From: Candidatus Gastranaerophilales bacterium
Lineage (GTDB): Bacteria; Cyanobacteriota; Vampirovibrionia; Gastranaerophilales; Gastranaerophilaceae
Length of the DNA stretch: 64,000 nt
Reading direction: 5' to 3'
Assembly: GCA_944325555.1 (NCBI GenBank)
Contig: CALVAN010000002.1
Span: 1 to 64,000, forward strand
Each line of letters begins with the position of its first letter. Position 1 is the first letter of the stretch. A model generated the notes under the pieces. That model was not told the origin of the DNA, did no database searches, and saw nothing but the letters and a program-made list of their open reading frames with translations. Made by a program: the position numbers and the translations under genes. This document shows positions 33,981 to 42,726 of the stretch, piece after piece.

Positions 33981-35204
33981 TTATGCAATGAGTTCTTGGA
34001 ACATATTTCTGATTTCTTGTTTGTTATTGTTGTCAGTTGTTCTTGCTGCTGTAGTTGACTGTTCATTTGCAGTTGCTGCTGCTTCAAGAGCTTCTAACAT
34101 ATTAGAGTAGCTGCCTGTATCATAAGAAACTGCTACGAACGGGTTAGTAGTTGCGGATACAGTTTCAACATCTTCACCTGTCATGTTATCTGAACCGGAA
34201 ACTTCATTTTCTGGTTGATTGTTATTAGGTCTGTTGTAGTCATAATCTGTATCATTGTTGTCGTAACCGTTGAGTTGGTTTTGAACGGAAGCGATTTCAG
34301 ATTTTTTATTTGAAATTTGCTGATTTAATTGAGCAATTTCATTATTAACAACTGATTGTTCGTCACCGATTTCGTTGATTTGAGTGTTGATTGAAGTTAC
34401 TTGTTTTTTCAAATTTTCATTTCGTTTAACTAAATCTTTGTTTTCATTAACAGCAGCGTTAATATTTTTTTCATAAGTTCTGATATTGTTTTGTCTTTGG
34501 TTGATTTGTTCAACATAGTTGTTAGATTCATCAATCAAACTTTTAACTTGGCTCATCATAGAGCTGATTGCAGAAAATTCAGAAGCGCTGGAAGCAAGAG
34601 AAGGATTTCCTACTTTGTTAGCTACGTATTGAGCAACTTCTTCTTGTGTCAACTCGCCTGCTTCAACTTTTGCGTTAGCTTCTTCAGTTGCTTCTTTGAT
34701 TTTTTTTGTTTCTTCATCAACGTTAGCTGCTGAATCTTCAAGAATTTTAGCGATTTTTTCGCTGATTTGTTGATTTAAGTTATCAACTTCTTTGTTTTTC
34801 TTGTCGTATTGTTCTTGTAATTTTTCTATTTCAGCTTCTTCGAGTTCAATTTTTTCTTGGTTTTCTTTAATTTCTTCTTCGTTTTCTTTGATAGCTTCAT
34901 TATTTGCTTCAATTTGTGCATTGAGTGAATTTTTTTGAGCTAATAAAGCTTTGATTTGAGATTCCAATTCTTTGTTATAAGACATTTTTTCTGCTTTTTT
35001 TGCAATAAGCTCATCGAGTTCAGCTTGCAATTGAGCTAATTGAGCTTCCAATAAAGCTCTTTCTTCGCTTTTTTTAGCTTCTTCAGCTTCAGAAGTTTCT
35101 TCAGTGCCAAACAAACCTGTTGTATCTTCAGCTGGAGCAGTAGAACCGGATGTTCTTGAAGTTCCTTGAGTATTATTTACACCATTGATACCAGTAATTG
35201 TCAT
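33981..35204 (-). CDS. Coiled-coil protein with NPF motif
   Basis: The 407-residue protein begins with a Thr/Ser/Asn-rich, disordered segment (MTITGINGVNNTQGTSRTSG) and has two long coiled coils (about 40-160 and 225-315). A hydrophilic Asn/Asp linker follows and then SATTNPFVAVSYD near residue 355. There is no signal peptide. It resembles the protein at 32113 in plan but not in sequence. Lack of a Sec signal, the flexible N-terminus and the coiled coils are compatible with a type III export substrate; this is inference only. It has its own terminator. Confidence 0.75.
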   Translation of the reverse strand: MTITGINGVNNTQGTSRTSGSTAPAEDTTGLFGTEETSEAEEAKKSEERALLEAQLAQLQAELDELIAKKAEKMSYNKELESQIKALLAQKNSLNAQIEANNEAIKENEEEIKENQEKIELEEAEIEKLQEQYDKKNKEVDNLNQQISEKIAKILEDSAANVDEETKKIKEATEEANAKVEAGELTQEEVAQYVANKVGNPSLASSASEFSAISSMMSQVKSLIDESNNYVEQINQRQNNIRTYEKNINAAVNENKDLVKRNENLKKQVTSINTQINEIGDEQSVVNNEIAQLNQQISNKKSEIASVQNQLNGYDNNDTDYDYNRPNNNQPENEVSGSDNMTGEDVETVSATTNPFVAVSYDTGSYSNMLEALEAAATANEQSTTAARTTDNNNKQEIRNMFQELIA

Positions 35205-35316
35205 TGCTTACACCTTTTTTAGAATACACACATATATATAAAAACAAATTTTTATATACGATTTCAATATTTGTTATATCTGTTACAAATCTTTACAATA
35301 TAGCTGACTAATAAAA

Positions 35317-35343
35317 AAAAGAGAGCTTTTTAAGCTCTCTTTT
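35317..35343. terminator. gatB terminator
   Basis: A perfect 12-base stem AAAAGAGAGCTT/AAGCTCTCTTTT with a three-base loop lies just after the gatB stop on the minus strand. Confidence 0.85.
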
Positions 35344-35359
35344 GGCTTTATTTATTTGT

Positions 35360-36811
35360 TTATTTATTTAAAGCTTCACCCAATAGCTTGTTGATAATTT
35401 GCGGGTTTGCTCTGCCTTTTGTTTCCTTCATAATTTGACCGACAAAGAATCCCATAAGATTTGTTTTACCGTTTTTATATGCTTGTACCTGAGCAGGGTT
35501 AGCAGTAATAACCTTTTCAACGAGATCTTTGATTGCACCTTCATCTGATATAACGCTCAAGCCTTCTTTTTCAATAATTTCTTGAGGTTTTGTTCCGTTT
35601 TCAAGCATTTGCGGCAAGATTTTCTTTGCTATGTTGTTTGAAATTGTTCCTTTGCTTATAAGGTTAACAAGTTCAGCAAGGTGCTCCGGTGTTAGTTTTG
35701 TTTGGTTAATGTTGGTATTATGTTCTTTTAAAAATGCAGTGATATCACCGACAAGCAGGTTGTTTGCTATTCTGTAATCAGCGCCGAGCTCAAGTACTTT
35801 GTCATAGAAAAGAGCTGTTTCCATTTGTTCAACCATGACATTTGCATCGTAAGCACTGAGTCCGAGAGCTTCATATCTTTTACGTTTTGCTTCCGGAAGT
35901 TCAGGCATTTTCTTTCTGATTTCTTCAACCCATTCTCTTGAAATTTCAACAGGCATTAAATCAGGTTCCGGAAAATATCGGTAATCGTTTGCATCTTCTT
36001 TGCTTCTCATTGTTTTTGTAACCTTCTGGTTATCATCCCAGAGTCTTGTTTCCTGATCAACTTCGCCGCCTTCTTCGACAATTTCAATTTGTCTGTCGAT
36101 TTCATATTCAATGGCTCTTTGCAAAGCAGAGAAGCTGTTGATGTTTTTAATTTCAGCACGTGTGCCGAATTTGTCCGAACCTTTAGGCATAACGGAAACG
36201 TTTGCGTCACATCTCATAGAACCTTCTTCAAGGTTTCCGTCGCATACGCCGATGTAACGTACAATATTTCTTAATTCTTCCATATATGCTCTTGCTTCAT
36301 CTGAAGATCTCATATCGGGTTCCGATACGATTTCTAAAAGAGGCGTGCCTGCTCTGTTGAGGTCGACAAGAGAATATAATGAACCAGCCAGTCCGTCTGC
36401 ACCGGCATGGACGAGTTTTCCGGCGTCTTCTTCAAGGTGAGCACGTGTAATACCGATTTTTTTGCCGTTAATATTTATATAACCGTTTACACAAATAGGC
36501 TGGTCGTACTGAGAAATTTGATAACCTTTCGGTAAATCAGGATAGAAGTATTGTTTACGGTCAAATTTGCATCTTGCAGGAATTTCACAGTTAAGTGCAA
36601 GACCTAACAAAATTCCCATATTAACGCATTCTTTATTCAAAACAGGCAGTACACCGGGCATCCCCAGAGTGATTGTGCTGGTGTGTGTGTTAGGTTCTGC
36701 GCCAAACTCCGTTGAATCTGGTGCAAATATTTTAGACTTTGTTTTCAACTGGGCATGAACCTCAAGCCCTATAACTACCTCGTATTTATCTCTAATTGCT
36801 TGTGAAACCAT
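35360..36811 (-). CDS. gatB: Aspartyl/glutamyl-tRNA amidotransferase subunit B
   Basis: GatB activates the misacylated Glu-tRNA(Gln) or Asp-tRNA(Asn) with ATP in the GatCAB complex. Family signatures are EVHAQLKTKSKIF near the N-terminus, DLPKGYQISQYD, and EEGSMRCDANVSV with DYRYFPEPDLMP. The C-terminal YqeY-like domain is complete, giving a normal 483 residues. gatA and gatC are not in the window. The gene is monocistronic and diverges from the Bax-inhibitor gene. Confidence 0.97.
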   Translation of the reverse strand: MVSQAIRDKYEVVIGLEVHAQLKTKSKIFAPDSTEFGAEPNTHTSTITLGMPGVLPVLNKECVNMGILLGLALNCEIPARCKFDRKQYFYPDLPKGYQISQYDQPICVNGYININGKKIGITRAHLEEDAGKLVHAGADGLAGSLYSLVDLNRAGTPLLEIVSEPDMRSSDEARAYMEELRNIVRYIGVCDGNLEEGSMRCDANVSVMPKGSDKFGTRAEIKNINSFSALQRAIEYEIDRQIEIVEEGGEVDQETRLWDDNQKVTKTMRSKEDANDYRYFPEPDLMPVEISREWVEEIRKKMPELPEAKRKRYEALGLSAYDANVMVEQMETALFYDKVLELGADYRIANNLLVGDITAFLKEHNTNINQTKLTPEHLAELVNLISKGTISNNIAKKILPQMLENGTKPQEIIEKEGLSVISDEGAIKDLVEKVITANPAQVQAYKNGKTNLMGFFVGQIMKETKGRANPQIINKLLGEALNK

Positions 36812-37000
36812 GTTTTCAACTTCCTTAATTTCTCTTATTATCCTTGAAATAATTTTAGCACAAATAATGTTATTCTTTATTTATGCACCAATTTTTATAA
36901 ATTTTTTACATTTACCAATAACAGATTGTGGTTTTATATGTGAACAATTGATATTTATGCTGAAATATGCTATTGAATAAGTAAGGAACGGAGGTTTTAT

Positions 37001-37741
37001 ATGTTTAGAAGTAACAATCCTGTGTTATCAAGAATGGATAACAGTAATATACAAATGTTGGAAAGTGCGCCGATGACGGTTAACGGTACAATCGGTAAAA
37101 CATTTGCGCTTATTTTAATTGCTTTTGTTGCGGCTGCCGCAATGGTTTACGAAGCTTTTATGGGTTATACCGATAAAATGATGCAGGTTATGAGCATTGC
37201 TCTTGTTGTAGGTATAGTCAGCGGTTTGGTTGCAAGTTTTGTGCCTAAGCTGACAAAATTCCTTGCTCCCGTATATGCTTTTGCGGAAGGTGCTTTGTTA
37301 GGCGGTATATCACTGATTTTGGAAACACAATTCCCCGGTATTGCAATTCAGGCAATTGGGGGAACGTTTGTTGCATTTATGGTTATGCTTTTCCTATACA
37401 GAGTTAAAGCTATCAGAGCAACGGAAAAATTCAGGGCAACTATTATGTCCGCATTATTGACCATAATGATAATCTATTTGATAGATTGGGTTGGCGGCTT
37501 TTTCGGTTTTTCAATTCCGTTTGTATCGGGCAACGGCGTAATGGCTCTGGTATTTACTGCAATAGCAGCTGTTGTTGCTTCGTTGTGTCTTATTCTTGAT
37601 TTTGATTTTATTGAAAAAGGTGCACAAAACCTTATTCCGAAAGATTATGAATGGTACGGCGCTTTCGGGTTGACGGTCACTCTTGTTTGGCTTTATATGG
37701 AGATTTTAAAACTTATAGCATTATTAAGAGGAAATGATTAA
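37001..37741 (+). CDS. Bax inhibitor-1/YccA family membrane protein
   Basis: The 246-residue protein has about seven membrane helices starting near residue 32. The family signature appears as AFAEGALLGGISLILE and, near the end, YEWYGAFGLTVTLVWLYMEILKL. Bacterial members (YccA, YetJ) include a pH-sensitive calcium leak protein and an FtsH modulator. The specific role here is not known. GGAGG precedes the ATG. It converges on queE with adjacent stops. Confidence 0.85.
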   Translation: MFRSNNPVLSRMDNSNIQMLESAPMTVNGTIGKTFALILIAFVAAAAMVYEAFMGYTDKMMQVMSIALVVGIVSGLVASFVPKLTKFLAPVYAFAEGALLGGISLILETQFPGIAIQAIGGTFVAFMVMLFLYRVKAIRATEKFRATIMSALLTIMIIYLIDWVGGFFGFSIPFVSGNGVMALVFTAIAAVVASLCLILDFDFIEKGAQNLIPKDYEWYGAFGLTVTLVWLYMEILKLIALLRGND

Positions 37742-38425
37742 TCATCTTATATCAAAAAACTTGTGCACCTGACCTATAAGTCTTGTGTTGTGATAGTTTT
37801 TAGAAAAACAGTTAAAGGTTTCCATGATTTTTTCGTGTGAAACCTTTATTGTATTTCCTTCCATTTTTGGTTGAAGTATTATAGGTATATTGTATTTTTT
37901 TGCAAGGCTTAAGCACTCGTTCAATTCAAAATTTTCTATGGAATCGTCAAATACAAGTTTTGCAAAGGTATCTTTGTTGTTTTGTATTGCAATATCAAGA
38001 AACTCATCGTGCTGAGAGTAAACATCACCTATTTTGGCGCTGGAGTCAAGTTTAAAATCCATAGAAACAATGTCAACATAATCAATAATGCTTTTTAAAG
38101 CCCCTGCAAGGGTTCCGTTTGTTTCCAGATAAATTTTGAGCTTTAGTTTTTTTAATTCCGGTAAAAATTCTTTTAAAAACTGGTAATGCAAAAGCGGTTC
38201 ACCGCCGGTCAAACTTACTGAGTGTATTGCATCCAGATCAAAAGTTTTTACACGTTCAAGCAGTGATGGAACGCTGTATTCCTCGCCTTTGTCGAATTCC
38301 GTATCGCAGTAATCACACAAAAGGTTGCATCCGCAAAATCTTATAAAAAGCTGTCTGTAGCCGATATATGGACCTTCTCCCTGTACGGAATCAAAAATTT
38401 CCGCAATTTTAGTTTTATCAGTCAT
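37742..38425 (-). CDS. queE: 7-carboxy-7-deazaguanine synthase
   Basis: QueE is a radical SAM enzyme that contracts the pterin ring to 7-carboxy-7-deazaguanine in queuosine synthesis. The N-terminal SVQGEGPYIGYRQLFIRF is typical, and the cluster cysteines C33, C37 and C40 follow in CNLLCDYC. The 227-residue length fits. Its start overlaps the dnaJ-like gene by eight bases, so the two are co-translated. Other queuosine genes are not nearby. Confidence 0.92.
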   Translation of the reverse strand: MTDKTKIAEIFDSVQGEGPYIGYRQLFIRFCGCNLLCDYCDTEFDKGEEYSVPSLLERVKTFDLDAIHSVSLTGGEPLLHYQFLKEFLPELKKLKLKIYLETNGTLAGALKSIIDYVDIVSMDFKLDSSAKIGDVYSQHDEFLDIAIQNNKDTFAKLVFDDSIENFELNECLSLAKKYNIPIILQPKMEGNTIKVSHEKIMETFNCFSKNYHNTRLIGQVHKFFDIR

Positions 38426-39509
38426 TTAATAAATTCTCCCTGACATTGTGTTTTGAAATTAATTTTAACTGTTCATACAGCTCAAGCTCTTTTGCTGTCA
38501 TTTCTTTGGGTACGACAATTTTTACCGTAACAATCTGGTCGCCTTTTTTGTTGTTTTTTCCGTTAGAAGTTCCCTGCTGTGACAATCTGAATTTTTGCCC
38601 AGTAGAGGTGTATGGCGGTATTTTCATAGAAACATTTCCTGCTAATGTTGGAACTTCTATATTGGCGCCTAAAACAGCTTCAAACGGGGTAATTGGAATT
38701 TCGCACAGTACGTTGTTGCCTTCGTATTTAAAAAAGCTTGATTCTTCAATATTAATAAAAAGGTATAAATCCCCGCTTTTGCCGCCGTTGTATCCTTTAT
38801 TACCCTCGTTAGCAATCCTTATTTTTGCGCCTTTTTTTACTCCTGCGGGGATTTTAACATTAAGTTTTTTGTGTATGGAAACTTCTCCGCTTCCTTTGCA
38901 CAAAGGGCATTTCGCTCCGTTAATAAACCTTCTGCCTTCGCATTTTGGGCATCTTTCGCTGTGCAAAACATTGACTGTTCTGTTTGTACCTGAAATTGCC
39001 TCTGAAATTTTTATTGTAACGTTTAAATTTATGTCTCTGCCGTTTTCTGGTTTAAGTTTTTTCTTTTCTGTTTGGGGTTTGCTGCTTTTTGGGGAGTCGT
39101 TTGTAAACAAGCCGTCAAGAATATTTTCAAAAACTTGAGAAAACGAGCTTTTGTCGTGATGTTTTTCTTCTGTTTTTGTTTTGGGTTTCGATTTAAAATT
39201 TGTTTCGGTTTGAGTAGATTCCTGGTTTGAATAAGCTTTTTTGGCCTGTGTTTGAGAAGCTGAACTGTAGGAGGATTTATAGTTAAAACCTTTTAAAATA
39301 TCATACTGGCTGCGTCTTTGTTCATCAATTAAAACTTCATATGCTTCGGTGATTTCTTTAAAACGAACAATACTTTCTTCTGAGTTGTCGTTGACATCAG
39401 GGTGCCACCTGCGTGCCTGTTTACGGTATGCAGATTTTATCCGTGCTTCGTCAGCTTCGGGATCTATTCCTAAAATTGCGTATAAATCTTTTTGATAATA
39501 CTGGTACAC
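38418..39509 (-). CDS. dnaJ: DnaJ-type co-chaperone with reduced zinc finger
   Basis: The 363-residue protein has a J domain (about 6-70) with HPD at 36-38, a Ser/Lys-rich linker (about 75-150) instead of the Gly/Phe region, and two C-terminal substrate-binding domains. The zinc region keeps only two CxxCxGx(G)-type motifs (CPKCEGRR and CPLCKGSG) instead of four, so it can bind at most one zinc. It should stimulate DnaK ATPase. No dnaK or grpE is adjacent. It could be a DnaJ/CbpA intermediate rather than the main DnaJ. Confidence 0.85.
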   Translation of the reverse strand: MYQYYQKDLYAILGIDPEADEARIKSAYRKQARRWHPDVNDNSEESIVRFKEITEAYEVLIDEQRRSQYDILKGFNYKSSYSSASQTQAKKAYSNQESTQTETNFKSKPKTKTEEKHHDKSSFSQVFENILDGLFTNDSPKSSKPQTEKKKLKPENGRDINLNVTIKISEAISGTNRTVNVLHSERCPKCEGRRFINGAKCPLCKGSGEVSIHKKLNVKIPAGVKKGAKIRIANEGNKGYNGGKSGDLYLFINIEESSFFKYEGNNVLCEIPITPFEAVLGANIEVPTLAGNVSMKIPPYTSTGQKFRLSQQGTSNGKNNKKGDQIVTVKIVVPKEMTAKELELYEQLKLISKHNVRENLLND

Positions 39510-39677
39510 TTTTTTATCCGATTAATATAATACACACAAATATTATTAATAATATTTTATCAAAAGTCAGATATTTCATATAGTCAACTTATACATATTT
39601 GAAAGATAAAAAATTTGTATATAATAAAAAGGTTTGGTGCTAATATTAAGACAAAACACATTATACGGTATAAAAAT

Positions 39678-40730
39678 ATGATAAAAAGAAGAGTTTCAAA
39701 ACAAATAGAAATAGGTAACGTAAAAATAGGCGGTGATGCTCCTATAAGTGTACAGTCCATGTGCAATACGGACACACGTGACATAAATGCTACGGTTAAT
39801 CAAATAAAAGAGCTGCAAGATGCAGGATGTGAGTTGATTCGTCTTGCTGTGCTCAACAAGGACGCAGCTGCAGCAATAAAGGAAATAAAAAAGCAGGTTA
39901 CAATACCTGTAATAGCGGATATTCATTTTGATTACAGATTGGCAATTCAATGCATAGAAAACGGTATAGATGCACTCAGGCTTAACCCCGGCAATATAGG
40001 CAGGGACGAAAACGTTAAAAAAGTAGTTGAGCTTGCCAAAATTAACAATATACCGATAAGAATAGGAATTAATGCAGGCTCTTTAGAAAAAAATATTGCC
40101 GCACTTGATATACCTTTGCATGAAAAAATGGTTAAAAGTGCTATGCAACATATAAAAATTCTAGAGGATAACGATTTTGATAAAATAAAAATTTCGCTTA
40201 AATCAAGCAGCGTTGTAACAACCATAGAGGCCTACAGGCTTATGGCAAAAACAGTTGACTATCCTTTGCACGTTGGATTGACAGAATCTGGCACATTAAA
40301 AGGCGGTCTTGTTAAATCTTCAATCGGAATAGGGACTCTTCTGGCAGAGGGTATAGGAGATACAATAAGAGTGTCTTTGACGGAAAACCCTGTAGAAGAA
40401 GTATATGCCGGATATTCAATACTAAAATCGCTTGAATTAAGACAACGTGGGGTAAATTTTGTTTCCTGTCCCACTTGCGGCAGATGCCAAATTGACCTTA
40501 TAGGGCTTGCAAAAAAAGTTGAGGACGCAGTAAAAAATATAAATAAGCCTTTAACAATAGCCGTTATGGGCTGCCCCGTCAACGGCCCGGGTGAGGCAAA
40601 ACACGCAGATTACGGTGTGGCCGGCGCAATTGGTGAGGGATATATCTTTAAAAAAGGCGAGGTTATAAAGCGTGTAAAGGAAAAAGATATTTTGCCAGAG
40701 CTTTTAAATCTTATAAATAATGAAAATTAA
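39678..40730 (+). CDS. ispG: 4-hydroxy-3-methylbut-2-enyl diphosphate synthase
   Basis: IspG (GcpE) reduces MEcPP to HMBPP in the non-mevalonate isoprenoid pathway, using a [4Fe-4S] cluster. Cysteines appear in SCPTCGRC and GCPVNGPGEAKHAD. The N-terminal GGDAPISVQSMCNTDTRD is typical. I start at the ATG at 39678 (350 residues); the upstream frame from 39615 has no family similarity. A TATAAT at 39619-39624 gives a leader of about 45 bases. The gene diverges from dnaJ. Confidence 0.95.
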   Translation: MIKRRVSKQIEIGNVKIGGDAPISVQSMCNTDTRDINATVNQIKELQDAGCELIRLAVLNKDAAAAIKEIKKQVTIPVIADIHFDYRLAIQCIENGIDALRLNPGNIGRDENVKKVVELAKINNIPIRIGINAGSLEKNIAALDIPLHEKMVKSAMQHIKILEDNDFDKIKISLKSSSVVTTIEAYRLMAKTVDYPLHVGLTESGTLKGGLVKSSIGIGTLLAEGIGDTIRVSLTENPVEEVYAGYSILKSLELRQRGVNFVSCPTCGRCQIDLIGLAKKVEDAVKNINKPLTIAVMGCPVNGPGEAKHADYGVAGAIGEGYIFKKGEVIKRVKEKDILPELLNLINNEN

Positions 40731-40811
40731 ATACCCCAAAAAAAGGATTTGCCTAAATTTCGAAAATAATATAGTATAATAATATTATATAACTTTAAGT
40801 GAGGTTTATAG

Positions 40812-41132
40812 ATGAAAGATTTTACAAAATATGCTCTTTTAACTGCTATTCTCATCCTTGCGCCTGTTTGTGCTCAAGCGGAAGTTTCAGTTAAAGATAC
40901 TACATCACCTGAGTTTATCCACAATCAAGGCTATTCAAGCGAAGTTTCAAGGATTATTGAGGTCAAGACAGTGGATCCGATGACACCAATTGCCGTAAAA
41001 GAGGAAAAACACCCCAGATGGAAGGCTTTTGGTTGGACCTTGTTGGAAACAATCGACCCGACTTGGGAAAGACCGAATGATTTTGTTAATCACGATACAA
41101 AGTATGACAAATTCAGAACCGACGATCTATAA
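40812..41132 (+). CDS. Small secreted hypothetical protein
   Basis: The 106-residue protein has a clear signal peptide (about 1-23, ending CAQA). The mature part is polar, with a HPRWKAFGWTLLETIDPTWERP segment that suggests a conserved core rich in Trp and Pro. I do not recognise a family. It is transcribed with a short leader after ispG and is followed by a strong terminator. Confidence 0.65.
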   Translation: MKDFTKYALLTAILILAPVCAQAEVSVKDTTSPEFIHNQGYSSEVSRIIEVKTVDPMTPIAVKEEKHPRWKAFGWTLLETIDPTWERPNDFVNHDTKYDKFRTDDL

Positions 41133-41146
41133 TAAAGTTTATCAAT

Positions 41147-41181
41147 AAAAAAGCACTCCTGTATAGCAGGGGTGCTTTTTT
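41147..41181 (+). terminator. Terminator of the small secreted protein gene
   Basis: AAAAAAGCACTCCTG pairs with CAGGGGTGCTTTTTT (one wobble pair) across a four-base loop. Confidence 0.85.
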
Positions 41182-41408
41182 GTTATGTCTGTTTTTAATT
41201 TAAAATGTTAAGAAATGTTAAGTTATTTGTCTGCTTGTATGAAATGAGCAAAAACCATGGATAGCATGAGTTTTGGGCATATTGTAAAAACCTTTTGTTG
41301 CGATAAATATTAACAGTTTGTCCAATATCTGAATATGTTTTATACTAAAGTAAGTATTGGTGTATGTATGCATCAGTACCTATTCTTGGGATGAGGGTTA
41401 AAATTCAA

Positions 41409-42065
41409 ATGAACACAGTTGAATATAACTTGTCTGAACTGAGAAAAGAAATCGTACCTTACAAACCTAAAATAATTGCTGTGACAAAATACTTTGGAGC
41501 AGACAAGCTTATTGAAGCATATAATGACGGGCTGAGAGAATTCGCCGAAAACAGAGTGCAGGATGCTTTGGAAAAATTCGGTTCTTTGCCTGATGAAATA
41601 AAACAAAATTCAAAATTTCACCTTATCGGGCATTTACAGTCGAATAAAGTAAAAAAGGCTGTCGGAAATTTCGATTTGATCCAGTCAATTGATTCTTTAA
41701 AGCTTGCTTGCGCAGTTTCTCAAGCTGCTATGCAAAAGGGTATTGTTCAAAAGATTCTTCTTCAGGTTAATAACGCAAACGAAGAAGCAAAATCCGGTTT
41801 TGCCGTTGAAGATTTGAAACGTGTGTTTGCCGAGATTCTTGCATTAAAGGGCGTCAAAGTAGAAGGGCTTATGAATATTGCGCCTATTGCTCCGGAAAAT
41901 GAACTCAGGCGTTTGTTTAAAGGAATGCAAGACTTGAAAAAAGAGCTTGAAAAAGAGTTTTTATGCGAACTTAAGGAGCTTTCCATGGGAATGAGCAGTG
42001 ATTACAAAATAGCGTTGGAGTACGGTTCAACGATGATTAGAATTGGTAGAAAGCTATTTACATAA
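41409..42065 (+). CDS. yggS: YggS/PLPBP-family PLP homeostasis protein
   Basis: YggS (PROSC) is a single-domain PLP-binding barrel that buffers vitamin B6 and affects amino acid pools. The PLP lysine lies in KIIAVTKYF, followed by FAENRVQDALEKF and FHLIGHLQSNKVKKA, and the C-terminal LSMGMSSDYKIALEYGSTMIRIG motif region is complete. I use the ATG at 41409 (218 residues), the usual family start. ATGs at 41364 and 41391 are possible. It is followed 21 bases later by sepF, the pairing seen in ylm clusters. Confidence 0.92.
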   Translation: MNTVEYNLSELRKEIVPYKPKIIAVTKYFGADKLIEAYNDGLREFAENRVQDALEKFGSLPDEIKQNSKFHLIGHLQSNKVKKAVGNFDLIQSIDSLKLACAVSQAAMQKGIVQKILLQVNNANEEAKSGFAVEDLKRVFAEILALKGVKVEGLMNIAPIAPENELRRLFKGMQDLKKELEKEFLCELKELSMGMSSDYKIALEYGSTMIRIGRKLFT

Positions 42066-42086
42066 AAATATCGGGAGGAGAAAAAA

Positions 42087-42575
42087 TTGGCAGGCGTTGC
42101 AGACAAATTTAAATCTATAGTAGGTTTTTTAACATCGGGATTTGAAAACAGAGATGAGGATCTGTGGGATCAAATGGCAAGTGAAATGGATGAGTATCCT
42201 GTTTCTGATAATCTTGCTTTGGAACCTATGTATTCTTCAAAACAACATCAAACACCGGCTTCTAATGTAGTAAGCCATCCAGGCTTCAAAGGATATGAAG
42301 TAGTTGTATCTGAACCTCGTTCTTACGAAGAATCTGTTTCTATTGTAAAACAATTGAAGGACAGAAAAACTGTTATTCTTAACCTTCATTTGTTAGATAA
42401 AGAACAGGCTATGAGAATTGTTGATTTCTTATGCGGAGCAACTCACGCACTCAATGGTAATCAACAGAAAATCGGTGATTCGGTATTTATTTTTACACCT
42501 AATAATGTATCTTTAAGTTCTGAATCACAAAAAAGCAAATTTATCAGAGATGCTTTGTGGAACCAACCGCAATAG
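42087..42575 (+). CDS. sepF: Cell division protein SepF
   Basis: SepF anchors FtsZ to the membrane and helps septum formation. The N-terminal amphipathic helix AGVADKFKSIVGFLTSGF binds membrane, a linker follows, and the C-terminal SepF domain has DRKTVILNLHLLDKEQAMRI and QQKIGDSVFIFTP. The length (162) is usual. It starts with TTG, supported by GGAGGAG six bases upstream. SepF is typical of Firmicutes, Actinobacteria and Cyanobacteria, which bears on the affiliation. Confidence 0.93.
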   Translation: MAGVADKFKSIVGFLTSGFENRDEDLWDQMASEMDEYPVSDNLALEPMYSSKQHQTPASNVVSHPGFKGYEVVVSEPRSYEESVSIVKQLKDRKTVILNLHLLDKEQAMRIVDFLCGATHALNGNQQKIGDSVFIFTPNNVSLSSESQKSKFIRDALWNQPQ

Positions 42576-42626
42576 CTTTCTAAACCAATTTCATAATCAC
42601 AAAGAATAGTTGGGGATATAATTAAG

Positions 42627-42656
42627 AGCCGCGTATCGATTTACAGCGGCTTTTTT
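42627..42656 (+). terminator. sepF terminator
   Basis: AGCCGC/GCGGCT (42627-42632, 42646-42651) is followed by a T-run. Confidence 0.8.
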
Positions 42657-42671
42657 CTTTTTTGGGGTGCA

Positions 42672-42704
42672 AAAAGAGATACACTGACACAGTGTATCTC
42701 TTTT
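42672..42704. terminator. Terminator of the phosphohexomutase gene
   Basis: A perfect 15-base stem (42672-42686, 42690-42704) with a three-base loop lies beyond the minus-strand stop at 42727. Confidence 0.85.
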
Positions 42705-42726
42705 GACAATGTTTTGTATTTATCTG

